A stretch of DNA of 64,000 nt. It comes from Diplosphaera chodatii. Lineage: Eukaryota > Chlorophyta > Trebouxiophyceae > Prasiolales > Stichococcaceae. This document shows positions 32,056 through 42,140 of this stretch, piece after piece (position 1 is the first letter of the stretch; each line of letters starts with the position of its first letter). The notes below the pieces were generated by a model. The model searched no databases, was not told the origin of the DNA, and saw only the letters and a list, made by a program, of their open reading frames with translations. The translations under genes and the position numbers were made by a program. The stretch lies in assembly GCA_032358165.1 (NCBI GenBank), contig JAALGY010000013.1, forward strand, positions 467,317 to 531,316, given 5' to 3'.

Positions 32056-33012
32056 GGCTGCGTCCTGCGCTGAGACTCTAAGTTTGGCCTAGAAGGCCGC
32101 CGCCCTGCGCTGCTCGCAGGCGGCGGACATCCTTTCCTGCGGTTGTACCGTTCAGCGTCACCTCGGCACCTCCTCCCTCAGCCGCGGCAGGCAGCTGACT
32201 TGTGGCTGCCCATGCTTGGGCGGGCACTTCTTCCTGGGATCTGTGCTGTAACTCTGGGCTTTGGGTTTGTGATGCTGCTTGGCAGACCGTGGAATAGGGC
32301 TGCATACACTACTGTTATCAGAGGCGTCAGCAGTATTGTACCTACTACTAGATGGCAGAGCTTCAGCAAAAGGGAAGAGCTAGGTGGTCTCAGAGTGCTT
32401 GAGTTGCTTGGTTTTCACGGCGCTTGTGACGCTGCTTAACTTGTTGGCATGCTGAACAGCGAAGTCATATGCTTGTAACACATTTGACGTCAGTGACAGG
32501 CGGCCATGGTGCAGCTGTGCAGTAGCAACTCCGCAGATGCTTGTGCTGATGCACTGCACCACCATCAGGCCCCAAGGTGACCAATCACAGTGCTGGATTC
32601 GTGGATTGCTGTACTGCACACCCCAAAACCCTGACCATGCTCACACACAAGCAGGGAGCCAGGCACCAGCCTGTGAACCTAGCGCCGTTTGTGCCTGTAC
32701 GCTGTTGCACAGCTCTCAGTATAGCCTCCAGAGCTGCTGCTGTTAATTTTGTTGAAGACTGCGCTGCAGTCGCGGCTACAAACGGCAGTGATTGACTACT
32801 TTTGTTTCCCTCACATCAGCGAGGCAGTGCTCTGTTGGACCTGCAGTCGCAGTTTTCGGAGGTGCTGAAAGGGCAGACTGTCCTGTCAGCCTTCGACACT
32901 GCTCCTCTGGAGCTGAGGATCTGAATGTGAGGGGCAGCGCCTCGCACCCTTTGTCCGCTGAGCCATCTGCTGGTCAAATTTGTAGAGAACGCATCAGCGC
33001 CAGCCGCCCGCG
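32056..33012. other. Intergenic, no gene seen
   Basis: Contains the 3' UTR of the AGC kinase and the upstream region of the Derlin gene. Only short frames without motifs. Confidence 0.5.
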
Positions 33013-34460
33013 ATGCCGGCCAACGTGCGCGGCTTCGGCGACTCGCCGCTGGACTGGTACAAGGCGCTGCCGCCGGTGACCAAGGTGCACGTCACCGTGT
33101 GCATCGCCACCACGCTGGCCTTCATGCTGCAGCTCATCCACCCGCAGAGCCTGATGATCCACTGGCACTTCATCAAGAAGCTGGAGGTAGGACCTCCACT
33201 TTGGCCGTGTGTGTAGTGGGTTGCTGCATGACAGAATGCCATTGCGGCCAGCGCCGAGCCGCTCAGGTATCCTGATCTGGCACCCTGATCCCAGTGCCCA
33301 CCACATGCAGCTGTGGCGGCTCCTCACAAACTTCCTCTTCCTGGGCAAGTTCAGCATCTTCTTCGTCGTCCAGATTCTGTGGATGTGAGTGCGCAGCTGA
33401 CGGCAAGGCTCTGCACAGGATGTGAAGCACACGCAGCTTACTTTGAGCCGGGCTCTGCAGCGTTGCATCTGATGCTGACATGTGCCGGGCTGCACTGCAG
33501 CCTGCACTACGGCGCGCAGCTGGAGACGAGCACATACCAGCACAACACGGCGGACTACGTGTACATGTACCTGTTCGGCATGATGAGCCTGAATGTACGC
33601 CCCGCGCCCCTCCTGCTGTTCACTGCTAACTCTGCTTGTTGCCGCATCATACCGTGCAGTTGTTGCAGATGTTCTGACAGTGCGCCCCGTCTCCCTGCAG
33701 CTGCTGTCGACCTTCATCCCCTTCTTCAACCTGGGTTTCAACAGCAACAGCCTGGTGTTCATGCTGTGCTACGTGTGGAGCAAGAACTTTGCGACCACGC
33801 CCTGCAGCCTGTACGGCCTGATGACCATCCAGGTGCCGGCGGACTCTGAGCGTCACCTCTTCAGATTACTGCCTTGATGCAGGCTTTGATGCGGTGGGTA
33901 ACACGGTGAAATCTGCTGCCCTGCAGGGCTTCTACCTGCCTTTCGTCTTCGTGGCCTTCTCGCTGCTGATCGGCGGCAACTGGGTGGCGGATCTCCTGGG
34001 CATTCTGGGCGGCCACCTGTGAGCACAGAGTGTCAGAGCTGCCCACAGGGGCCCTGCCAGCCGTCGTGATGCATGCGTCGGTGTCCGTGTCAGTCACCGA
34101 AGACGTGTTTGCCACTCTGTCGCAGGTACTACTTCCTGAAGGTGGTGCACCCCGCAGCAGGCGGCGTCTCGCTCCTGGACACGCCAGTCTGGCTGTGAGC
34201 TTGTTGCCGTGGACCTGGCATGCTGTTCCTGCTGCTGTCATGCTGCTGACAACTTGTTGAAGCATTGCCATCTCTGGATATACATGTGTAGCGGCTGTGA
34301 TGGTAGCTGACAATGCCTAAACCGCCTGACCCTCAGGAACCGGTTAGTGGCGCAGTCAGGCATCGGCACGGTGCCGGTCAGTGCAACAAACAGCGCCAAC
34401 CCCACGAACGCGGGGTTCAGGGCCTTCAGGGGCGGCGGGCGGCGCCTGGGCGATGGCTGA
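33013..34460 (+). CDS. Derlin (DER1-like ER-associated degradation protein)
   Basis: Seven exons: 33013-33186, 33311-33384, 33501-33594, 33701-33832, 33927-34018, 34126-34194, 34337-34460; in frame, 252 aa, the usual Derlin length. Derlins are rhomboid-like pseudoproteases that help move misfolded proteins out of the ER. Visible features: DWYKALPPVTK start, hydrophobic TM1, LWRLLTNFLFLGKF (the WR motif after TM1), TADYVYMYLFG, LVFMLCYVWSKN, GLMTIQGFYLPF, YYFLKVVHP, and a C-terminus GGRRLGDG resembling the GxGxRLG tail that recruits Cdc48/p97. The rhomboid Ser/His dyad is absent, as expected. Converges with the PHF5A gene 352 bp downstream. Confidence 0.95.
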
Positions 34461-34812
34461 GCTTTGCTGGATAATGTCAGGTTGTGCTTATGAGCAGGGT
34501 TGTTTGAGTCTTCATACCAAGTGCAGAGGTGTAACCACCAAGCTTGCAACAATTGCATCCTCAGCCAGTCATGTGGTGATTCAGCACTCTGCAACGACAC
34601 ATCCAGCCTGACGGACCTTCGTGCAGTGACCGTCTGCAATAAGCATCTGCTGACTGCTGTACCACATCTTAAACAGCACTCAACAGATGTGCAGATTCCC
34701 GCAACCAGCTTCCGCGGCTCCCATCAGACTGTCAGCCGTACAGAAGCAAGCAGATCTATCATTCCTCCCCCAATGCGCAGCGGCACGGCATTCCAGCCGC
34801 TGCGCTGTGGTG
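34461..34812. other. Convergent 3' gap
   Basis: Between the stop codons of the Derlin gene (plus) and PHF5A (minus). No gene is seen; shared 3' UTR space. Confidence 0.5.
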
Positions 34813-35688
34813 TCATCTTTTCTTGAAGCCATATTTCTTCCTTTCATAGAATAGATCCGTCTTTGCTGATCCGAGGTTGACAATCTTGGGGCACCCGTCT
34901 CTCTGTAGACACAAAATGATCACCATCTCAGTTGTTACCACTCAGATTGCACCAGTGTGGACACCAATACATGTCAAGGGGCTGCCTTCGTGCGAATAAG
35001 CATGGTTTGGCACAAGCAGAAAATAGCCACAAGTTGGGTGTGACCGTACTCACATCCTTCTCCTGAACTGTGCACTCCTGCAGCAGCGAGCACAGCACAT
35101 GTCAGCACTGTGGCATCAGAGACTGAGCCACGGAGTTCAGCGTCACAGTGCACAGTGCAACCATGCTGCAGCACAGCCAGCAGCTGAAGCACAGCACAGC
35201 CAGCAGCTGACGCACAGCACCTTGCAGTAGTATGCGTCGGAGATGCCGATGCCGCCGCAGATGACGCAGCGCCCGGCATACGACCCGTAGTTGCACTCGT
35301 CGCACACGCGGACCAGCGTCGCCGGCCGGACGTAGCTGTCGCACACCACGCACTTGCCGTCGCACTTCTCGCACAGCCGCCCGATGGCGATGCCCGGCTG
35401 CTTGCGGCACATGATCAGGTCCGGATGATGCTTGGCCTGCACCAGATGAGCCGCACGTCCGTTTGCATGCTGCTCAGCAACATGTCTGCAGGCCTCATGA
35501 TGGTGCCGCACATGCCTGGTACTGCATCTGCCCGCCACTGGCAGCTTCGGAATGACAGCTTATGACCCGCTGATCGATAGCAGACGCGTCATCGGGCACT
35601 GCGTCGTGCAGCTGCAGCTTTGACGGCATATCAAGTCGGCCACAATGCACATGCAATGTTGCGGCTGTTGCGCTGCTGCACTCACCAT
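34813..35688 (-). CDS. PHF5A: PHF5A / SF3b14b splicing factor
   Basis: Four coding exons (minus): 35688-35686 (the ATG alone), 35436-35221, 35077-35054, 34902-34813; 110 aa, exactly the family length. It is a small zinc-knot subunit of the SF3b complex of the U2 snRNP and helps form the branch-site adenosine pocket. The protein is nearly invariant in eukaryotes: it begins [15 protein letters not shown], carries the CxxC series in [23 protein letters not shown] and CVICGG, and closes with [14 protein letters not shown]. The first exon contributes only Met, followed directly by gtgagt; this agrees with the family N-terminus. A tandem direct repeat of ~24 bp (35169-35217) lies in the intron after exon 2. 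Confidence 0.97.
35169..35217. repeat. Two-copy tandem repeat in a PHF5A intron
   Basis: The block cacagccagcagctga recurs with a ~24 bp period directly downstream of the exon 2 donor (minus strand). Confidence 0.7.
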
Positions 35689-36322
35689 CTTGGCTCAGGA
35701 ACCTGACACCCAGCAGCAGCCGGCAAGCCCCGCTGACAGCAGACTGACGTCAGAAGTCCTTGCGTTGAGTTGCTATTTGAACGAGGTGCTCGCTATTCTG
35801 CCACCTGGTTGTGCTCGAGTTGCTGCTGATGCCCCTTGTTCTTCAGAGCAAACACGGTGCAGCCCGTCCGCAAATGACCTCTCACGACCACAGGTGTATC
35901 CTCGTGTTGTCGGAGCTTGAAAGATGGTAAACGCAAACTGCAGAATGCAAGAGCAACTCTACTGGCACTGTTCTCGTCATTCTGGGAACCGCTTCGAGAG
36001 TCTTCTGTGCAGGCGTGCTTGTGCACTGCAGCCGGCAAATGCGGCCAGAATGCCGCTGTTGATTGCGAATCGACCGTCTGGTGACACTGCAGGGTATCAT
36101 TGAGAAAGGCTCGCGTTGGCATGCCATCACAACCCATTGCATCTGCATTTTGGTGTCGGAATCCGCCAAGTTCTTGGGCTGTGTCAGCGTTCCTCGACCT
36201 CAGCAGCACATCAGATTTGCTATCGTGCTGCACTTTGCGAGGTGCAACCCTTTGCGATGACACATCCAGCCATGTGTAGTGTCATGCACTGAGGCGGCAG
36301 CGCAGCAAACTCAGGGGTCGCC
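35689..36322. promoter_or_regulatory. Divergent intergenic region
   Basis: A 634 bp gap between the diverging PHF5A and DDX10-type helicase genes, both RNA-processing housekeeping factors. No coding signal; probably a bidirectional promoter. Confidence 0.45.
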
Positions 36323-39300
36323 ATGGCAAAGTCGGGCAACAAACGCAACAGGAAAGGCGTCGTCAAGCAGTCGGACTCAGAGGCCCAGGAGATCGAGCAG
36401 CTCGACGCCGCCATTCTGGCGGGCGCGCCGCCGGCAGGCAGTTCCGCCATCTCAGCATTTGACCGCACGCCGCCAGGTCAGCATGACCATGTGCTGTGTG
36501 CAGGTTGCTGACTCGAGGGATCGAGGGCGGTCGGGCACATGCGAGTCGTTGATACCGCTTGATTCTGATCAGCGGACGGTGTCTATCACTGCAGGGGCAG
36601 GGCCAGCAGTTGATGAGGAGGTGCCAGCTGCGTCGGATGGCGGCTTTGGCGCCGCCCGTGCCTTCGCAGAGCTGCCGCTATCGGGCGCCACGCGAGGCGG
36701 CCTGGCCGGCGCCAAGTACACCCAGCTCACCGCCATCCAGCGCGCCGCCATTCCCCACGCCCTGGCGGGCCGCGACATCCTGGGCGCAGCAAAGACGGGC
36801 TCCGGCAAGACTCTCGCCTTCCTGGTGCCGGTGAGCAGCGGCCTTGTGCATGATCACGGTGCACAGCAGAGCGGCAGGTGCAGCTGCTGCTGGGGGGTTG
36901 CTGATCCAGGCGCAGCACTGGATGGGCTGAGAGGCCTCGTGCTGGCATTGCTTCTCACCTTGATATGAAGTGCCTGCATGGTGGCGCTGACCCCTGAAAC
37001 TGCCGCCCGCAGCTGCTGGAGCTGCTGTTCCGGGCGCGGTGGGGGCGGCTGGACGGCCTGGGCGCCCTGGTGCTGACGCCCACCCGGGAGCTGGCGATGC
37101 AGATCTTCGAGGAGCTGCGGCGGGTGGGGCGCGGCCACGCGCTCTCCGCCGGCATGCTCATCGGCGGCAAGAACGTCAAGGCAGAGCGCGATGTCGTCAA
37201 TGGTGAGTGGTCTGCCAGTGCTGATACATTGCATTTGCACAGGCAGCTCAAGTGCTGGCACCTGCCTGTATCAAAAGACAGCCTGCACCACACAGGTAGC
37301 AATGCATGCTGACCAGCGGGCATCTGATCATCAGCAAAGGGGCTGATGGACCTTCACAGCAACTGCGGAGTTGGCAGCAAACGTCCGCTCAGTGCCCTGT
37401 GTGCTGTGCAGGCCTGAACATCCTGGTGGCGACGCCGGGGCGGCTGCTGCAGCACATGGACGAGACGCCGGGCTTTGACGCGGGCGGCCTGCGGCTGCTG
37501 GTGCTGGACGAGGCCGACCGCATCCTGGACATGGTGCGCACCGCTATTCAGAGGCGATCAGCAGACACAGGCTTCGTTAGCAGGGTGTCACCTGGAACAT
37601 CGAAGTGGAACAGCTGATGTGCTGTATCCAATGATCCAGCTGACGGTTGCACATGACAATTGCTGCAGGGCTTCCGGGCGACGCTGGACGCCATCCTGCA
37701 GAACCTGCCGCGCAGGCGGCAGACCATGCTGTTCTCCGCCACGCAGACCAAGTCGGTGAGCCACAGCCCAGCTGCTGGAACTGTTATAACAGCAAGACTA
37801 CCCTTCATCTTGGTAATTGGTTCTAGCACCTGCACCTTGCCAGTAGGCGCTGGGCAGTACGCCGCTCGGATGGGTCACTACATCAGGGGGCGATACACCA
37901 TGCTTTGCCGCTAACAGGTGCGGGACCTGGCGCGGCTGAGCCTGCGGGACCCGGAGTACCTCGCGGTGCACGCGGAGGCTGGCGCCCCCACGCCCGCCAA
38001 GCTGCAGCAGGCGGTCATGGAGGTGGCGCTGCCCCAGAAGCTGGACGCGCTGTGGTCCTTCGTTAAGACCCACCTCAGGGTGGGCGCCAGAACACCAAAA
38101 GCTTACCTGTTGCATCTCTAGTTGCTGCGCACGTCGCCTGCTGAGCAGACTGACGTGTATGCTGCACCAGATGTATTCTGTGACTGGCATGCTGACCTTT
38201 GGCGGTTGTTTCCGCTGCAGTGCAAGGTCATCGTCTTCATGAGCACGTGCAACCAGGTGCGGTATACGTACGAGGCGCTGCGGCGGCTGCGCCCTGGGGT
38301 GCCGCTGCGCGCGCTGCACGGCAAGATGAAGCAGATGAAGCGGCTGGCCGCCTTTTACGACTTCTGCGAGGTGGGGCTGATGTGCTCTGATCAGACAGGG
38401 CCGGCATACTGTTTCTGAGCACTGCTTTATAGGAGTAGTTGCAGCATGCAGTAATTCAAGGTGTTCGTGGCTGATCGTTGCAGCAGAGTCACCGTGCGTC
38501 CTGCTGAGCTCGAATGGGTGTGACATGCAACAGGCGAAGGCGATGGTGCTGTTTGCGACGGACGTGGCCGCGCGCGGGCTGGACTTCCCAGATGTGGACT
38601 GGGTGGTGCAGGCGGACTGCCCCGAGGACGTCGCTTCCTACATCCACCGCGTCGGCCGCACCGCTCGCTTCAAGTCGGGTGCGGTCTGTTGGAAGCAGCA
38701 ACCGTGCTGCCCTGGATGCCTCTGCTACTTCCGCGGGTTGCATGTGGCTTTGGGCCCTGCTGCACATGCTGCAGCGTGCGCAAAGCGGCTGAACACCAGA
38801 AGAGTTGACCGTGGTTCAGGGCGGCTGTAAGACTGGCATGGCATGAGCGTGCAGGCGGCCGTGCGCTGCTGATGCTGACGCCCGGCGAGGCGGCGGGGAT
38901 GCGGGGCGCGCTGGAGGCGGCGGCCATCCCCACCAAGCCCCTGCGCATGAACCCCAGCAAGACGCAGGCCATCGGGCCCGCGCTGCAGGCGCTGTGCTCC
39001 AAGGACGCCGAGCTCAAGGTGCCATAGTCTAGTAGGTGCCATAGTAGTGCCTAGTCGACCTCGGGTCTGCTGCACCGCGCAGGCTGGTCTACTGTGCAGT
39101 AACTGCCTGTATCTCGCATCATGAGAAGCTCTGCATGACTGGCCATGCAGAATGCCTGTGGCTGACGCTGCCATACTGTTCTCATTTTTTGTATGTGGAA
39201 TCTGTTTTAAGTTATTTTGCTTAACAAAAGCTTTACAAAACTGTGTTTTTCCAAGTCCAGAGTCACCTACTAAAAGCAAAGTTTGTTTAGGGTTTTGCAT

Positions 39301-41195
39301 CCATTCTGCGAGCTGAGGTTGGACTTTAAATGAATCTAAGCTAAAAGGTGTTTCTATTTTATCGAGTTGTAAAGTTAATTTAAGCTTTTCTATTTCATTA
39401 AAATGCTTTTTCAATGCACTAACAGATAAGCCTGCAATAGCCTTATCTGGCGTATTAGTATAGTAGTCCATTAAAGCTTGTTCTACGCCTTTTTCACTAA
39501 CTTCCTTTATGATGAATTCTTTAGCTGATAGTAAATGACCATCAGATAAGTTTTCAAAGTTTGTAATGTAGTTTTTATCTTTACAAACGTATGAAATAGC
39601 TTGACGTATGCTTTTTACTGAACTATAATTGCCATGAAAAACTTGGTTTTCATACTCTATGTCTAGCTGGTTGGCGTTCCTGATTTGAAACTTTTCAAAA
39701 TGAGCTATTATAGCATGATAATGAACGCCTCCGTCTACATGGTTTTCTTTACCGATGACGTAATTAATGGTAGAAAAGTTAAGTTTAGCTTTTAATTGCT
39801 GTAATATGTATTCATGTGTAATTTCTGGATTTACTTGACTGTAAGTCAAAAATAATTTCTTTGCATATATTCTAAATTTTGCATTTTGATTGGTTTTAGA
39901 CTGCCTGGTGTTCAGCACATGCTGCAGAGTGCTCATCCAGCGTGTACTTACTTATGCAGGACATGGCGCAGCGGGCAGTCACCTCGTATGTGCGATCAGT
40001 CTTCCTGCAGCCCAACCGCGCGGTGTTCGACGTGTCGGCGCTGCCGCTGGCGGAGTACACTGCCGCCATGGGGCTGCTGGCCGCGCCCAAGCTGCGCTTC
40101 CTCAAGCGCGACGGCGGCGACGCTGCCGGCTCAGCAGCCAGACCAGGTGAACGAGCAGCAGCAGCAGCGCCAGCAGCAGCAGAAGCAGCTGCAGCGCCAG
40201 ACAGCAGTGGCGATGAGCTTGGTGCAGGGTCAGCTGGCAGAGTGAATGGCAGCCCGCAGCCTGACGCTGGCGCTGCCCTGGCAGACGGCAGCGACAGCGA
40301 CGACGACTTCCTGGTGTTGCGGCGGCACGATGTGCACGAAGCAGCACCAGCAGCAGCGCAGCCAGAAGCTGCAGAGCCGGAAGCCCAGCAGCGCAAGCGC
40401 AAGAAGCCGAAGCTGCGCATTAAGGCCGGCGCCGCGGCGGCCGCCAACCGCGTGGTGTTCGACGAGGAGGGGCGCGCCCGCCAGCCGCTGGAGCTGCTCG
40501 CCGGCGACCTGGACAGGTGCAAGCTGCTGCTGGTATGCTGCCGAGTGAGTCAGAAAGCCCTGCTGGCTGGATCTCTCCGGCGTCTGCCAAATCATGTTGT
40601 CAGCATGCAGTCTTGCATGTGGTTGCTGCCCATGATGCTCACCTGGCTGTGATCAACATCTGAATGTTTGCCACCCTGCAGCGAGCGGCCGGAGCCCGAG
40701 ATGGCGGAGGAGCGCTTCCGCACCGCCGCCACCCGCATGGCCGCCCGCGACGCACACGACCGCCGCGCCGACGCCGAACAGCGCCGCCAGCTGCGCGCCG
40801 TCAAAAAGGTGACCAGCGGAGGCAGAATGCGCCAGGTTACCCAAAATTCTTATGTCTCTGGGTTGTGGGTCGAACTGTCTTTTCGATATGGTGCAGTCAC
40901 AAGTCGTCTGGTTATGCAGGCGAAGCGGCGTGCAGCTGCAGTTGAAGAGTCAATGGGCGTTGCCACATTGGGCGGCGCGGCTGCGGATTACTCAGATGGC
41001 GAGGCTGGCGGGGATACCTCGGACGACGACCAGAGACAGCCAAAGGCAGCAAACCTTGCGCAGGCAGCCCCAGTGGAGCCGGGGGCAGAGGCCGCGCACG
41101 CCGGCATGGTGCCGGCCCAGCGGCGGCAGCAGAAGGTGGTGCCGACGCTGGCTGACCGCGAGGCGCTGGCGCTGTCGCTGCTGTCGGGCAGCTGA
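36323..41195 (+). CDS. DEAD-box RNA helicase, DBP4/DDX10 type
   Basis: Twelve exons: 36323-36476, 36595-36830, 37013-37202, 37412-37533, 37669-37755, 37918-38079, 38221-38370, 38534-38678, 38855-39018, 39960-40516, 40682-40808, 40920-41195; all phases close, 789 aa. Motifs: YTQLTAIQ (Q motif), AKTGSGKT (motif I), PTRELA, GG, TPGR, DEAD at 226-229, SAT at 257-259, [10 protein letters not shown] and HRVGRTAR. The region after the helicase core ([50 protein letters not shown]) matches the DBP4/DDX10 (plant RH32) extension, not DBP10. The C-terminus is acidic and Lys/Arg-rich ([11 protein letters not shown]), fitting a nucleolar protein. DBP4 works in small-subunit rRNA processing and U14 snoRNA release. 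The 941 bp intron 39019-39959 carries a foreign Rep gene. Confidence 0.95.
39178..39900. mobile_element. AT-rich insertion carrying a Rep gene (endogenous CRESS-type element)
   Basis: A sharply bounded AT-rich block of about 720 bp within a DDX10 intron, unlike everything else in the window. Nearly all of it is the Rep coding frame. The host intron flanks are short (about 159 and 59 bp). No nonanucleotide origin, stem-loop, terminal inverted repeat or clear target-site duplication was seen; the shared hexamer tgcctg at 39154-39159 and 39902-39907 could be chance. Integration by DNA repair of a viral or plasmid fragment is inferred. Confidence 0.85.
39178..39936 (-). pseudogene. rep: Truncated rolling-circle Rep of CRESS-DNA (geminivirus-like) type
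   Basis: A stop-free frame of about 253 codons. Residues 1-12 come from host-like DNA; viral-type sequence begins about residue 13. HUH endonuclease motifs in order: FLTYSQ (29-34, motif I), HYH (72-74, motif II metal site), a GRS-like block around 90-110 as in geminiviruses and relatives, and YVCKDKN (116-122, motif III with catalytic Tyr and Lys). A linker leads to the helicase Walker A GDSGLGKT (224-231). The match ends about 22 residues later at the insert edge, so Walker B, motif C and the arginine finger are missing. The helicase should be dead, while the nickase domain looks intact on paper. It is antisense to the host gene and uses AT-rich codons. Whether it is expressed is unknown; a red-algal-plasmid or viral source is equally possible. 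Confidence 0.9.
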
Positions 41196-42140
41196 GGCTG
41201 TATGCCAGGCTTGGATCCTGCACCGGCTCACGAGTTGCAAGGCGGCAAGGATGGTCCAGTTTAATGTGCGACTGCTGTCTGTGGCGGCCTGAAGCCTGTG
41301 AAGCTCGGGTCTGTCTTGTAGGGGTGGCATTGGATCGCTGCATGCGCTGCATGTAGACTCCATGTGATGTGGCAGCGCAGTCTGGCCTACAGTACATCTG
41401 ATCACAATCACGCAGGAATGGTGTGTCTAAGCGTGGTTCGTATTGTGCTGGCAGCCGCTGCTGACGACGAGCAAATCAGTAGTAAATCAGCCATTGTGAG
41501 CGTGCAGCGGCAGGCCTGCATGGCCCATCCACGGGCGCTTGCACAGCAGCCTGGCTGCCAGTATCGGCTGGGTGCAACATTGAAAGCATAAAGTTCAAAT
41601 TATCTTGAATACATTGACGGCAACCAGTCTGCCGATTTGGCAGGCTTCGCCTCTGCTGGTGTTCGGATCACGCCATGTCTGACACTTGTCAGACAATGAC
41701 ATTCGTTAGTTTGCAGCACACGTTCTAAAATGCCCAGAAACCTTTCAACGCTCCGCATGACGCACAAGCGGCTGTAGGATGTGACGCTGTTGCTCGATCA
41801 TCAAGCGATAGTCAGCTGCAATCGGGCCCGCACACAGGCGCTGCAGCGGCGGCAGCGCCTCACAAGTGGCACAGTTGAACAGCGTGCTCGCAAAGGCCCG
41901 TGTGACCCGCCAGGCGGCTCTCTGACATGGTCGATATTGCCTGAGGGCCAACTCCACATGGGCTCGACAGCCGAGGCCCCCGGACTGCACCCCGGGCGCA
42001 GTGCTTGCCATGCTGCGGCATGTAGAACAGAGGCGAGCGTTCAGATATACGTCGCTGAAACCTGCACCATCGACCTGAACAGCTAAGCATATGCATTGCA
42101 GTCGTCGACAATACCAGATCCTCTCTTAGCCCAAAGCATA
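41196..42140. other. Intergenic, no gene recognised
   Basis: Follows the DDX10 stop. It should contain a first exon of U-box gene A if that gene is built like gene B, but I could not identify it. Confidence 0.45.

Noticed and set aside
39178..39900. Rep insert as an organellar DNA transfer or bacterial plasmid gene
   Set aside because: AT-richness alone would allow it, but the GRS-like block, HYH and YVCKDKN order fit geminivirus-like CRESS Reps better. A plasmid origin within that clade remains open.
36323..41195. Assignment of the helicase to DBP10/DDX54
   Set aside because: The post-helicase extension ([20 protein letters not shown]) fits DBP4/DDX10 instead, and the DBP10 C-terminal domain is not seen.
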